Assembly (NCBI GenBank): GCA_004123355.1
Contig: SCHM01000001.1
Span: forward strand, 13,154,193-13,218,192
Direction of reading: 5' to 3'
Length of the DNA stretch: 64,000 bases
Source of the DNA: Amphirosellinia nigrospora
Taxonomy: Eukaryota; Ascomycota; Sordariomycetes; Xylariales; Xylariaceae
Under the pieces are notes generated by a model. It was not told where the DNA came from, made no database searches, and was given only the letters and a program-made list of their open reading frames with translations. A program made the translations under genes and the position numbers. This document shows positions 1-10,950 of the stretch, one piece after another. The stretch's first letter is position 1. Each line of letters opens with the position of its first letter.

Positions 1-558
1 CGAATCTCCGTCAAAAGAATGTCGGCGGCGTATGATGTCAGGATCGGTCGGTTCCGTAGTCTGTGACGTAGAACTGGCCAAGGGGGTATGATCTGGCCAG
101 AAGTCAGCTGTATATTCAATATGAAATACCGGTTTGCAATGCTCACGGAGTATATAATTGTTGCACCTTTTCAAGTGCCTGTTTCGGTTACTTGGACGAT
201 TGAAAGACTTCCCACAGCGTCCACATATGTGCTGTCTCTCGGGTTCGGAGTGCCCACGGAGTATATTATTTTTGCAACTTTTCAAGTGCCTGTTTCGGTT
301 ACTTGGACGATTGAAAGACTTCTCACAGCGTCCACATATGTGCTGTCTCTCGGGTTCGGAGTGCCCCTTTCTGTGAAAATTCAGGTCAGACTGCCGGGAA
401 TATTTCTTGCCGCAGCCTACGTAGCTGCAGACGAAGAGCCCTCTGCAAGAATGAGCTGTTATGTGGTTTTTCAGGTTGTGGTTTCTTGTGAAGCTCGCCC
501 CGCACAAGCATTCGAATCCCTCTCCAGTTCTCTTCGCGTAATGGTGTATAGTAGACAT
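1..558 (-). CDS. C2H2 zinc-finger protein, 3' end beyond the window
   Basis: Reading the minus strand from an ATG at 558 gives 186 codons open to the window edge. Four fingers are visible. Finger 1 (residues 17-36) has C17-x1-C19 with H32 and H36. Finger 2 (44-66) has C44-x4-C49 with H62-x3-H66. Fingers 3 and 4 are C2HC (C75/C78/H91/C95 and C112/C115/H128/C132). Fingers 3 and 4 lie in a direct 37-residue repeat (linker HSEPERQHICGRC). Such fingers normally bind DNA, so a nuclear regulatory role is inferred; no specific family is recognised. The frame stays open upstream to about position 666, so the start may lie further out or in another exon. The segment after finger 4 is polar and rich in T and D. 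Confidence is high that these are fingers, moderate for the gene limits. Confidence 0.75.
   Translation of the reverse strand, partial: MSTIHHYAKRTGEGFECLCGASFTRNHNLKNHITAHSCRGLFVCSYVGCGKKYSRQSDLNFHRKGHSEPERQHICGRCEKSFNRPSNRNRHLKSCKNNILRGHSEPERQHICGRCGKSFNRPSNRNRHLKRCNNYILREHCKPVFHIEYTADFWPDHTPLASSTSQTTEPTDPDIIRRRHSFDGDS
144..365 (-). repeat. Tandem duplication of a 111-bp zinc-finger unit
   Basis: Two adjacent copies of a 111-bp unit (144-254 and 255-365) differ at only a few bases. The period is exactly 37 codons, so the duplication added one whole finger plus linker and kept the frame. Near identity suggests a recent event. Confidence 0.85.
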
Positions 559-721
559 AGTTACTTGAGGTTGGATGTAATTGCAACTTCGATGATGTCT
601 AAAAATGAGGCTCAGTAATTGATGGTTCAGATTGGAGTTATAGTCGCAGCTTATCTCAATACCTACTTAAAAGAAGTAGGCAGCGCATCTTACTCTTATA
701 CTGGCTCCCTGATTTACCAGG

Positions 722-731
722 TACCTAGGTA
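722..731. repeat. TACCTAGGTA palindrome
   Basis: Perfect 10-bp palindrome just before the minisatellite; one of six identical copies in this window. Confidence 0.8.
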
Positions 732-742
732 ACTAGCTCGGC

Positions 743-1098
743 TGCACTGGCTCTCTCCCGCGATTTTGCACTGGCTCTCTTTTGCGATCTTGCACTGGCT
801 CTCTTTTGCGATCTTGCACTGGCTCTCTTTTGCGATCTTGCACTGGCTCTCTCTCACGATCTTGCGCGATCTTGCACTGGCTCTCTTTTGCGATCTTGCA
901 CTGGCTCTCTCTCGCGATCTTGCACTGGCTCTCTCTCACGATCTTGCGCGATCTTGCACTGGCTCTCTTTTGCGATCTTGCACTGGCTCTCTTTTGCGAT
1001 CTTGCACTGGCTCTCTCTCACGATCTTGCGCGATCTTGCACTGGCTCTCTTTTGCGATCTTGCACTGGCTCTCTTTCGCGATCTTGCACTAGCTCTGC
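743..1098. repeat. 24-bp minisatellite array
   Basis: About 14 head-to-tail units built on TTGCACTGGCTCTCTTTTGC plus GATC (24 bp). Variants have CTCTCA or CTCTCG in place of CTTTTG. Three units carry an extra 10 bp (TTGCGCGATC), giving 34-bp units in a recurring pattern that suggests higher-order amplification. Because 24 is a multiple of three, several frames look open on both strands (for example EPVQDRKR repeats on the minus strand), but there is no sign of a real protein. Isolated TGCACTGGCTC fragments continue to about 1390. Confidence 0.9.
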
Positions 1099-2191
1099 AC
1101 GACACAGTGGCAGTGCAAATGCCATGTACCTGCACTGGCTCCCGAATTTGTACCGCCTCATCTGCACTGCTACACCGGCTCATATACTTGCACTGGCTCT
1201 AGAAAAATTATTATCAATTTTCGTGCCAACGCTTCAGGTACGAACCATGATGCGTTCTTACCTCGAAACAGCATGTTTAGGTGCTGGACTTTGTAGCACC
1301 GGCTCAGCTGCGCTGGTTCACTCATCTACCTACTTGATAGGTAGCTGTACTGGCTTCACTGGCTCATCGGCTCATCTAACTGCACTGGCTCAAGAAAAAT
1401 CATCAGTAGGTTTCCTGCCATATTTCATGCCAACGCTCCAGGAATCTGATCTAGGCACCGCTTTAGCTGCAATATTAGAGGTTCTTATCTCGTAGCGTCT
1501 CTGTATGCTAGATTTCATAGCACTGGCTCATCGTTCAACTCTGCTATAAATCTTTCCCTCTTGGAAAATATGTGCTCAGAGATCTCTACTTGAACAATGC
1601 CAAATACATATCAAGTTCTATTTTATTAGCTATTTTGCTCCAGAATGACTCCTCAAATCACATACACTATCATTTTTGGCTCCCTTGCCTCAGTCATTGC
1701 CATCGCGACTATGGTCCAGAACTACCTTCAACGACAGCGACGCCATCGAGGTAATTCAGAATATTCGGTTCTTTCTAGAGGCCAATGACTAACACGTACT
1801 TAAAGCACATGATGTTGAAGCCCAATCGCCGTGGCGCGGTTGTAGAGCACACGGAACTCTTGCTGTCATAACGCCACTCGCCGTGCAGTGCTCCGACCTC
1901 AGAAGCCGCGCCTCCTTGAGGCACCCCGTGCTCCGCATGGACGGTTCGGCAGCGCCCAGCCCGTCGGTGGTACCTAAGACTAGACCTATGGCATTGCTTG
2001 GAGGAATAATGCAATGTGGAGGACGAAAACTCGAGAGATCGGGATAGTGCAGAGCTGGACAGCGAAGCGGAAGATTTATTATCATGGGCGATGAATGAAA
2101 GCACAACAAGATAAAGCAGCAAGTGGTATTTCAAAAACACTAGCCCGGAATAGACAAGAACGTACACACGTGATCGAGACAAAATAGACAA
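1099..2191. other. Intergenic, decayed satellite fragments
   Basis: Up to about 1500 the sequence carries scattered fragments of the neighbouring minisatellite core (TGCACTGGCTC). Beyond that I see one tiny ORF (1645-1788, 47 aa: hydrophobic segment FGSLASVIAIATMV then a basic QRQRRHR tail) that could be a single-pass membrane peptide but has no family support. No other credible gene. Confidence 0.4.
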
Positions 2192-2819
2192 TCATTTCCT
2201 GATAGCTTGTAAGAGATTGAGAACGGCGGCACCATCCAATGTAGGCGAACCGCTGGTCATGCACAACATGCTCCTCTTATACCGAGCGGGGGCCAGCCGC
2301 AGCATATTCTCCCTGTTGAGCTGGAACGGACGTAAGTCGACGGTGGGTTCCTCGAGCTCTGTATGCCTATGCCCTAGGGCCAGGATCAAGCGTCCGTTCC
2401 AGCGCCCGCGCTTCCATAGGTCCGTGTCTGGAACACTCGGAGCTAGTTACCATCATCAATAGTATGCTTTAAGAGGGATCAGAATCTTTCCATGTTTTCC
2501 CAAAGAAATCCCATAAGGGTTTTTTTTTGGGGGGGGGGGGGTGGGGATGACCAAAGTATGAAGAAAATGATTCCAAAAGTTCCTACCCTTCTCTTTGCCG
2601 TACACTTGCACCTCCCTACCTTGCATGGCGACGGCCAAATAGACGAGCGCTAGGCCCACGAGCCGGGGCTCAGAGATGACGCCGGGTGCCTGGTTTGCGA
2701 AGAGTTCTCCTAATATGCTCGGGCACGATATTGGCGACGGTGGGACTCGGCGCTACTTCATTGATGGTGATGCCATCTCGGATCATGACGCATCGCAGGG
2801 AGCGGATGAGTCCGACGAG
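2192..2819 (-). pseudogene. Short-chain dehydrogenase, C-terminal half
   Basis: The minus strand encodes the C-terminal half of an SDR-family (Rossmann-fold) oxidoreductase of the fungal 15-hydroxyprostaglandin-dehydrogenase type. Exon one starts at an acceptor (CTGAAACCCAG) at 2820 and reads LVGLIRSLRCVMIRDGITIN, then VAPSPTVANIVP, the usual INxVAPxxV segment. A frame change near 2690 precedes EPRLVGLALVYLAVA. An intron (donor GTAGGA near 2593, acceptor CTAG near 2443) contains a long C/A homopolymer tract. The last exon reads GRWNGRLILALGHRHTELEE and ends at TGA (2192-2194). The N-terminal half with the cofactor and catalytic sites is missing from this strand; it lies at 2947-3462 in the opposite orientation, and the two ends match at one intron. 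A dead gene is the simplest reading. Confidence 0.75.
2520..2547. repeat. Poly-T/poly-G homopolymer tract
   Basis: A run of about nine T followed by about thirteen G, then GTGGGG. It sits inside the last intron of the minus-strand dehydrogenase half, where it reads as a C-run then an A-run. Confidence 0.85.
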
Positions 2820-2946
2820 CTGGGTTTCAGATATTCATTGGTCCTTTTCTCTCCTACCCTAATGTGCCGTCCGATAGAAATGAAAATCAAGAAAAGAGAT
2901 AATTCCGATTCTATTTATAAAATGTCTCGTTATAGTATCCCTAAAC

Positions 2947-3462
2947 ATGGAGGAGAGCGATATCCCATCGAAAGCAGGGAAGATGCCCTGATCACAGGTA
3001 AGACGAGCACAAAAAAGGTACGACTTAACGGAAAACCCATATCAATGATACATCATTAATATAGGAAGTTCGTTAGGCACCGGGCTCGCGACGACCAATA
3101 TCCTCCTGGAGAAAGGCACCACAGTCTACGTTCTAGACCTCAACCCTCCGCCAGAAGTTATAGCAAACACAACCCTTCATCATCACTGCTGCGATGTGAC
3201 GAACTAGGAGAATTTGAGAACGGCCTTCGATAAGGTCGGCTATATCTTCGTCAACGCCGGAGTGTTGGAGGAGAAGGACTACTTTACCGACGAGGCGGAT
3301 GAAAACGGGTACCGCATCCTCGACGTCAACCTGCGCAGCGCATGCAACACGGTCAAGCAATCTTAGAGCCATATGCGTAGGCAGCCACCGGCCTTCTCCA
3401 CCGCATCGATGGCCGCCGCCGAGCAGGGTTTCCCCGTGTACTCTGGCGCTAAATCCGCGGTA
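2947..3462 (+). pseudogene. Short-chain dehydrogenase, N-terminal half
   Basis: The plus strand from ATG 2947 encodes MEESDIPSKAGK, then after a one-base frame break LITG, a 67-bp intron (2998-3064), GSSLGTGLATTNILLEKG, VYVLDLNPPP, CCDVTN, YIFVNAGVLEE, DVNLRSACNTVKQS and SMAAAEQGFPVYSGAKSA. These match SDR landmarks: the glycine-rich NAD(P) loop, the D of the cofactor pocket, NAG, the catalytic S and YxxxK. Two in-frame TAG stops occur where the family has W (after DVTN and after KQS). A consensus donor (GTAAGT) follows at 3463, but no downstream exon of the gene is found on this strand. The missing half lies at 2192-2819 on the other strand. Confidence 0.8.
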
Positions 3463-4348
3463 AGTAGAATTGGCGGATACATTTTATATCTGTTTAAATT
3501 TCGTGGCATGAGATAGGGGCGGCGACCATGGTAATTCGACCTTGTTAGTTCTCGTTGTCAGTATTCTTGGGCCCATGTAATCCTTCTTGGGATAAAGCTG
3601 TCGTTTTATCCCTCGCCTCCTATCCTAACCAATTACGTCGCCTCGTCATATCTTCATCCCATTTCTCGATGACCGATGGGACCCTCGAGATTACGAGTTG
3701 GTGATCAGACATTTTTGACAGGTCTGTAGGTTCCTCGGCAGTTGAGTTGGCAGTGAAGTCATTGGCATTGGTGTTATAAAGGGATGGAGGAGTTGGCCTG
3801 GCATCTAACGTGAGGAGTAGGTAGCGTTATAAGCCGTAACTTCCTGCAAAACCTGCGCTGTAAAACCGGTGACACATATTAAAGTATCTCACAGAAATGT
3901 CTCAAGCATTACGGTGAGTGTTGAGATATTAGTATAGTTCTTGTGTCTCGCGATCAAGCTGATCACAACATAAAAAAGCCGAACATTTCTTGTCTTAGTT
4001 CATTTTTTTTCTCAATCTCGATAGGTAGCCAATGTGTTTGAGGTCTTATCGACTATTGTCTCTGATTAGAAAAGGGTTTAAGATGGCGATGCTCACATGC
4101 ATGAGATTGAACCTTTCATCTATTGGACATGACCGTAGGTGATAGGAACTCATTGGCACAAACCCTACCAGCCTCCATGAGTACATCCCAAGACTACTTA
4201 CTCAAAATCAACCTTGACATCTCGTTACGGTTCTTCGCAATGACCCTCAGGCGAATGCCGCTGTGTCTTACAGCACAACTCAGGTTGCGGATATAAATTG
4301 TTCCTAGTATAGCAGTGGTAGAAAATTGCAGCGACAATTAGAATGAGA

Positions 4349-4502
4349 CTGCATCCTAACGTGTCTAGGTGTCTAGGACGACCATTCTCCTTATGCTAGC
4401 CAGTGCTTAGCATAGCATACTCATTGCTTAGAAGAGTAGACGACGCCTTGCAGTCAGCGTATAAGTTCGTGAGATACCTAGGTATCGCCCGGCGAATTTT
4501 TA
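4349..4502 (+). repeat. Dispersed ~155-bp repeat, copy 1
   Basis: From TGCATCCTAACGTGTCTAGG to GGCGAATTTTTAC this matches 36995-37152 in the same orientation at roughly nine of ten positions. It contains an internal inverted repeat (TATGCTA ... TAGCATA, 9-base loop) and one TACCTAGGTA palindrome. No ORF, no clear pol III boxes and no obvious terminal repeats; it may be a short non-autonomous element or a fragment of something larger. Confidence 0.8.
4475..4484. repeat. TACCTAGGTA palindrome
   Basis: Perfect 10-bp palindrome inside copy 1 of the dispersed repeat; the other copy has ATATCTAGGTAT here. Confidence 0.8.
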
Positions 4503-6498
4503 CTGGAGTAGAATCGCTCATCATAAGGAAGCTGAAAGGATGCAGTTGTGACGTAACAGCGCCTCAAGGTAAGTGTATACTACATCATTCATAATTAAAG
4601 TTAGTAACTCGTCCCGGTGAGGGGTGCGCAACTATGTAGAGAGAACGTAGATTAGAGGGGGGTTGAAAACCGAAGAGTTCGAGTCGAATATGATGTAGGT
4701 ATTGTTGCTGATAATGAGGTTTAGTAGCTGATCTCCCGCTATGTTGCAATCAAATTACCCTTAGGTACCTAAGAAGAATAGCCCTAGCTTGATTTTAAAG
4801 TCCACTTGGTTGTCAGTTGTAGCCGCTCCAATATAGCCTAGCGGTATACCCAATTCAGTGTTTTCAATTGGCAAAACACCTGCACCCGGCTTTCCACACC
4901 GGAGCTGCATTGTAAGTGATCAGCGGCAACACAGGGTTCTCGGCATAATGCAATGCGAGATATCTCCTATGTGACAAACATACAGGGCCCCTTGTCAACG
5001 TTTCACCTGACATGCTAGAATTTTTTTTAGAGTTGGCTGGGATGAATCAGCCTCAACGACGTTCCACCATAACACCGATATAAGACCCATTGTGCAATGA
5101 TGGGTTGCCACGCCGACATATTGGGTTGTACTGTAAGTATCTTAACCCCGTTCAAGCGGCCTAATTGTCTTTAAAGAATTACAATTCTTAAGCCCGCCTA
5201 TTTTAACGTCATCCGTAGCTACGTCGGTATTATAGTAACTAGTCCGATGTATGGACTAACGCTAGAAGAGATAAAGTGGGCGTCGAAGGGCAATCTATCC
5301 TTAGTGGGGGTTCGGTTCTTCGGCCACAGCGTAGTAGGTGGCAAACAACATTACCGACTGAGCGTCCTACGACATGAAGTTCTAGAGGTAGCTAGCTGAC
5401 ACTGCATCAGGTACGATGCCGGGGAAATGGGACTTTGATCTCAGTCCGTAGCGCCGGGAAACCTGTAGCACCCCATTCCGCGATTTTCCGGTTCAGATGC
5501 ATAGTGTTTGCCGAGTACAGCATTGGCAAGGGTACAAAATAGATCGTTCTCGTTCTGTGATACGAACTGATGAAACCAAACTTCGGATACGGCGCCAGCT
5601 TGCCATCGTCAAAAGTGTGCGCGCACTGTCCGTTATCGCGCGGGACGTCAGCGTGGCCCGGGACCCTTGGGAGGCGGGCGTCTAGATAGCCGGTCCTCTT
5701 TTTTTGGAGCATCGTGGGTATCTCCGCCATGCCCGAAGGAGTAAAAACCACAGGTAAATCTATAGTAGAGACGCTGCTGTCTGGGGTCAATTGGTCTCCT
5801 TTTTTGGAAGCTTGTGTGGGAAAAGTAAGGTACACGTAGCGTGCCGTAGTAGTAGTCCCTGGATCGGCGAGATTTGGTTGCTTGCGGTTCCCGTCTTGAC
5901 GTTAGTCGCAGAGAAAGGTGGTCACGCCGCTCCACCTTCGGTCCAGATGTCACGATAGTTTCCTCGACACTAAGCAGCTGTCGGAGCGCGACCGAGTTGG
6001 CAGGTGTGGACCATACCCACCGAGAACAGTCATTTCGTGACCTCACTAGCGCCGCGTTCGCTTGGTTCTACTTCGCGGAGGGCGAATGTCGTAGGTATCG
6101 TATATAATCAGTCGGACGCCTCGGTCTCCTACGTGACTAGTATCTGGATGTAATAATCGAAATCTGCTACGAGTTTTGTGACGCTATATACGAAGGTTTT
6201 CTCCCCAGATTCATACGAAGATTCTAGCCTACGCACTATCACGCGGCTGACGGAGGTCAAACTAGCTTGACCGTAGGCGCCCATCCTCACGATCTTACCG
6301 CTAGTTCGTGACAACTGTATGGTTCTTCCAATTATCGTGGGGCTTCTTATAAATTAGCAAACAACCCCGTGGCCGTCTGAAATCATTTCTGCCGGGAAGG
6401 GGCCACACACACAACTTGTCTTCCACGGCCAATTCCCTAGTCCGGGTCAAAAAAGAGAGGTTTGAGTATTGGCTGGCGACTGCCCTTCTTTTTTCAAA

Positions 6499-7432
6499 AT
6501 GGTGGAAGTTATTCGAATCTCGTCTCGGGGGCACTACCCATCAGACACAATAGATATGGATTTAAGGGAATTGTCTAGTCGACTGATGACTTCGACGTTG
6601 GGCCCAGTCCAAGAGAACCTCAGAGGATCAACAAAAGATGGAAAATCCAAGAATGACGGCATACACGTACCGCCTCGGCGAGCCTTCACCACATCAGAAT
6701 ACCTAGTACCGACGGCACCCGTATCGCGTGCTGCAACACCGTGTGGTAGCCCGCGGCAGTCGATGGCCTCAGACTCATATTTTCAACTGCCCGTGGCGCA
6801 CCTGACACCATCAATATCTCCATATCTGGCCCCAGTGTCACCAATGCCTCCAGGGGGAAACCACAGATCAGCGGCAGCCCAAAACAGCTTCACACAGATC
6901 ATACTCGGTCATGGACTACGAACCTATCCCATTCACACACCAGCCAGGCACGAAACTGCAGCTGGCCCACCTGCCGGCGGAGCTGCATTACGCCATCTTC
7001 GACTTCCTCGACCCCATCGACAGCGTATGCCTGGCGCTGACGAGCCGGCATTTCTAACGCCGTGCATGGGCGATGCACGGCAAGGTGTCGCTGGCGGCGC
7101 GGCGCGAGGGGCCCAACGACATGGAGTGGGTGTGGCGGCACGCGGGCCCCTTCCTGCTGCGCGGCAACGGGATCGGCAAGCAGAACTCGCTCGCCATGCT
7201 GTCGCCCCGCGGCCAGGTGTACTGCCGCAAGTGCCGCACCGCCCGCTGCGAGCTGCACAACCACATCAAGGAGTGGATGGGCGACGACGGCCTCGAGTAC
7301 TGCCTCGTCACGGAGAAGTTCGGCGCGCGCGCCGGCGACGACGCCAAGGGGTTCTGCTACCGCAGCTCGCCGAGACATCCCAACCGGTGCGGACGCCACA
7401 CGCGCAATCGCCGGACGGTTCGCCTCGTGTAA
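6499..7432 (+). pseudogene. F-box protein gene with in-frame stop
   Basis: The F-box part starts at an ATG at 6911 with MDYEPIPFTHQPGTKLQ, then LAHLPAELHYAIFDFLDPID and SVCLALTSRHF, a typical fungal F-box (residues about 19-48) that would bind Skp1 in an SCF ubiquitin ligase. The next codon is TAA where Y is expected (HF-stop-RRAW); the frame then stays open to 7432 with a cysteine/histidine segment (YCRKCRTARCELHNH) common after F-boxes in these proteins. Upstream, from ATG 6499 in another frame, a proline/serine-rich stretch (PRRAFTTSEYLVPTAPVSRA) runs into the F-box start and is probably the N-terminal region, joined by an intron or a lost base near 6890. The single stop suggests a recent pseudogene or a base error. 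The rest of the local GC-rich frames are shadows. Confidence 0.6.
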
Positions 7433-7854
7433 GCCGAGAATTGGAGACCGTGATAATGGGGCGACATTGCCCTCACGGGCCTCGGGTCATGGTCATGTGT
7501 ACTCCGATTGTTATGATATCTGAAGCCATTGGTGCTGGGTTAGTATTAGTATTTAGACTCATTATAAAGCGATGGGGCGAAATGAAGCGTATGTCCTTCA
7601 ATATGGCGTTGTGAGGAAAGTATCACGAGAACTGATGTAAATACCACTAGTATGGCTTGATGGCTATTGACTGGCATTTATGGATAGAGGAAAGCCTACA
7701 TTAGCGGCTCGTTGTGAGACGCAACGAGATAATTTGACGTTTATATCTAAGATACTTGGAACGCGATGAAGTTGAAGTTATACCTGAGGCTAGAGTGCAT
7801 GATCTGATGACGCGCATTGTATCGAACCACGTTATTTTTCAATCCTACACTACC

Positions 7855-7864
7855 TACCTAGGTA
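7855..7864. repeat. TACCTAGGTA palindrome
   Basis: Perfect copy, preceded directly by another TACC half unit. Confidence 0.8.
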
Positions 7865-8427
7865 TGTGGCATGCATTATGTGTCCCCCTTGTGTCCTGCA
7901 TTGTCTGTCTTCCCTCCCTGTGCCCATTTATCAATGTCACGAATCCAATTGCTTCTCTTTTATGACGCTGGCAAAGACAAATATCCCTAAAGAATTTATG
8001 GGGCCAACCAAGTATATGATAAATACCTACCTATGTAGTAATTAACTCTTTGTTACCCAAGTAGTTGGAATTGCTATACTAGACTTTGAACAATTCATTC
8101 AATGTTAGCCTTAAAGATTTGTATCACATAGCGTAGCAGAATTACTTGGAAATTATAATTACATGTGTGGACGAAGGACTTGGCGGACTGCTACACTAAG
8201 CTACCCTAAAGCAATCTGCCCCTTTTATGCCCGACGTCATTGGTTCCGGGAGGACGCAAAAGCTTTATGCTATTGCATATTTTTAGCACTCGGGTTTCCT
8301 TTTTTTGAGGCACTTATGCTGCATGTAGCACTATTAATTCTGGTCTTTATCTGCGATACACCAAAACTTCTTGGAGGATCTGTCCAGTATGTATGGCTTC
8401 TGCAGTTGGACGCAAGCGTTGAGGTTC

Positions 8428-8437
8428 TACCTAGGTA
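8428..8437. repeat. TACCTAGGTA palindrome
   Basis: Perfect copy in the intergenic region upstream of PCT1. Confidence 0.8.
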
Positions 8438-9309
8438 CACAATGAACATGTCTGATGGTACTGTATACATAAGAACAATAATATATATCTACCACCCCAT
8501 AAGTATATACGACTTCCAAGTTCTTAGTGCTTCTCTTTTTGTGTGGCTTATCTTGAGATTTGATTGGTCAACGCGTCCTAACACGTACCAAAAACGTCAT
8601 TTGAGGTCAATTAATCCTAATCCGATCTTTTTATTTTCGCTGTAACCACAACCTCCAAGCTGTACTGTACGAATACTTGTCCTAGGTAGCGGCTCGGTGA
8701 CCGGTATATTATTCCCAACCGATGAGCTAATCGGAGTGAAAATACTCAGCAAGCCCGATTGCGACTGCGCGGAAGACGAAAAGCGACTGCACTGTAAGCT
8801 AATCAGCACGCCCCTCATAGTCTTGTAGTCTTGTTGCACGGCATACTGTAGTCGGAAGCTACTGTGAGCTAAGCTATTACGCCCACATTTCGATGCCGCT
8901 TGCACCCACCTTCACCATCCATTCATCATTCCATCACCCCATCACCCCCAACTTTCCTCGACAACCATATTACTCGGTACCTAATGCTAGGCTCTGTATA
9001 GCTGGAAAGCAGTAGTGGAAAGAGTAAATCTAAACATCTTATCGTCTCTTATCCGAAGGCGCCTGCCAAAGCCCTCTCTAAAACACCAACTTACAAACGT
9101 TGACGTGAGGGGCGTTAGGTGCCTTTCGTTCAACCCTCGGGTCGAACCGTTATTCCTGCCTCAGACCGCATCCCAACCTGGCTGGCCAGTAAGCGACCGG
9201 CGTCTTCCTTCGACCTGCGCGATTGATACCTGGGACTTGCCTGTCTGCCTGTCCTACCGACCTAATTGACTTTGACATAATTGCCGTCGTGGCCCGAACC
9301 TAAGTCAAG

Positions 9310-10950
<1,641 letters not shown>

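Larger units (their letters stand above)
3463..6498. other. Gene-poor flank with a dispersed repeat
   Basis: No recognisable gene. It starts with the orphan intron donor of the dehydrogenase fragment and holds one copy of a dispersed repeat (4349-4502). From 5400 to 6530 there are several medium ORFs on both strands with no family signature. One short minus-strand stretch (PKFGFISSYHRT, near 5580) looks protein-like but cannot be assigned. Decayed coding DNA is possible. Confidence 0.4.
7433..9309. other. Intergenic, promoter of PCT1 at right
   Basis: AT-rich, no supported gene; a 160-codon frame at 8163-8645 has no family features. Two TACCTAGGTA palindromes lie at 7855 and 8428. From about 8900 the plus strand becomes CT-rich with CATCACCCC repeats, the likely promoter/leader of the cytidylyltransferase gene. 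Confidence 0.5.

Noticed and set aside
743-1098. CRISPR-like appearance of regular repeats
   Set aside because: No unique spacers between units; it is a eukaryotic tandem repeat with continuous units.
766-1495. Long overlapping frames on both strands through the minisatellite
   Set aside because: A 24-bp unit keeps several frames open by arithmetic; there are no start, splice or domain signs.
6899-7399. 166-codon minus frame opposite the F-box gene
   Set aside because: Shadow of GC-rich codons; the plus frame carries the recognisable F-box.
8163-8645. 160-codon plus frame
   Set aside because: AT-rich, no domain, no conserved text, sits in intergenic DNA.
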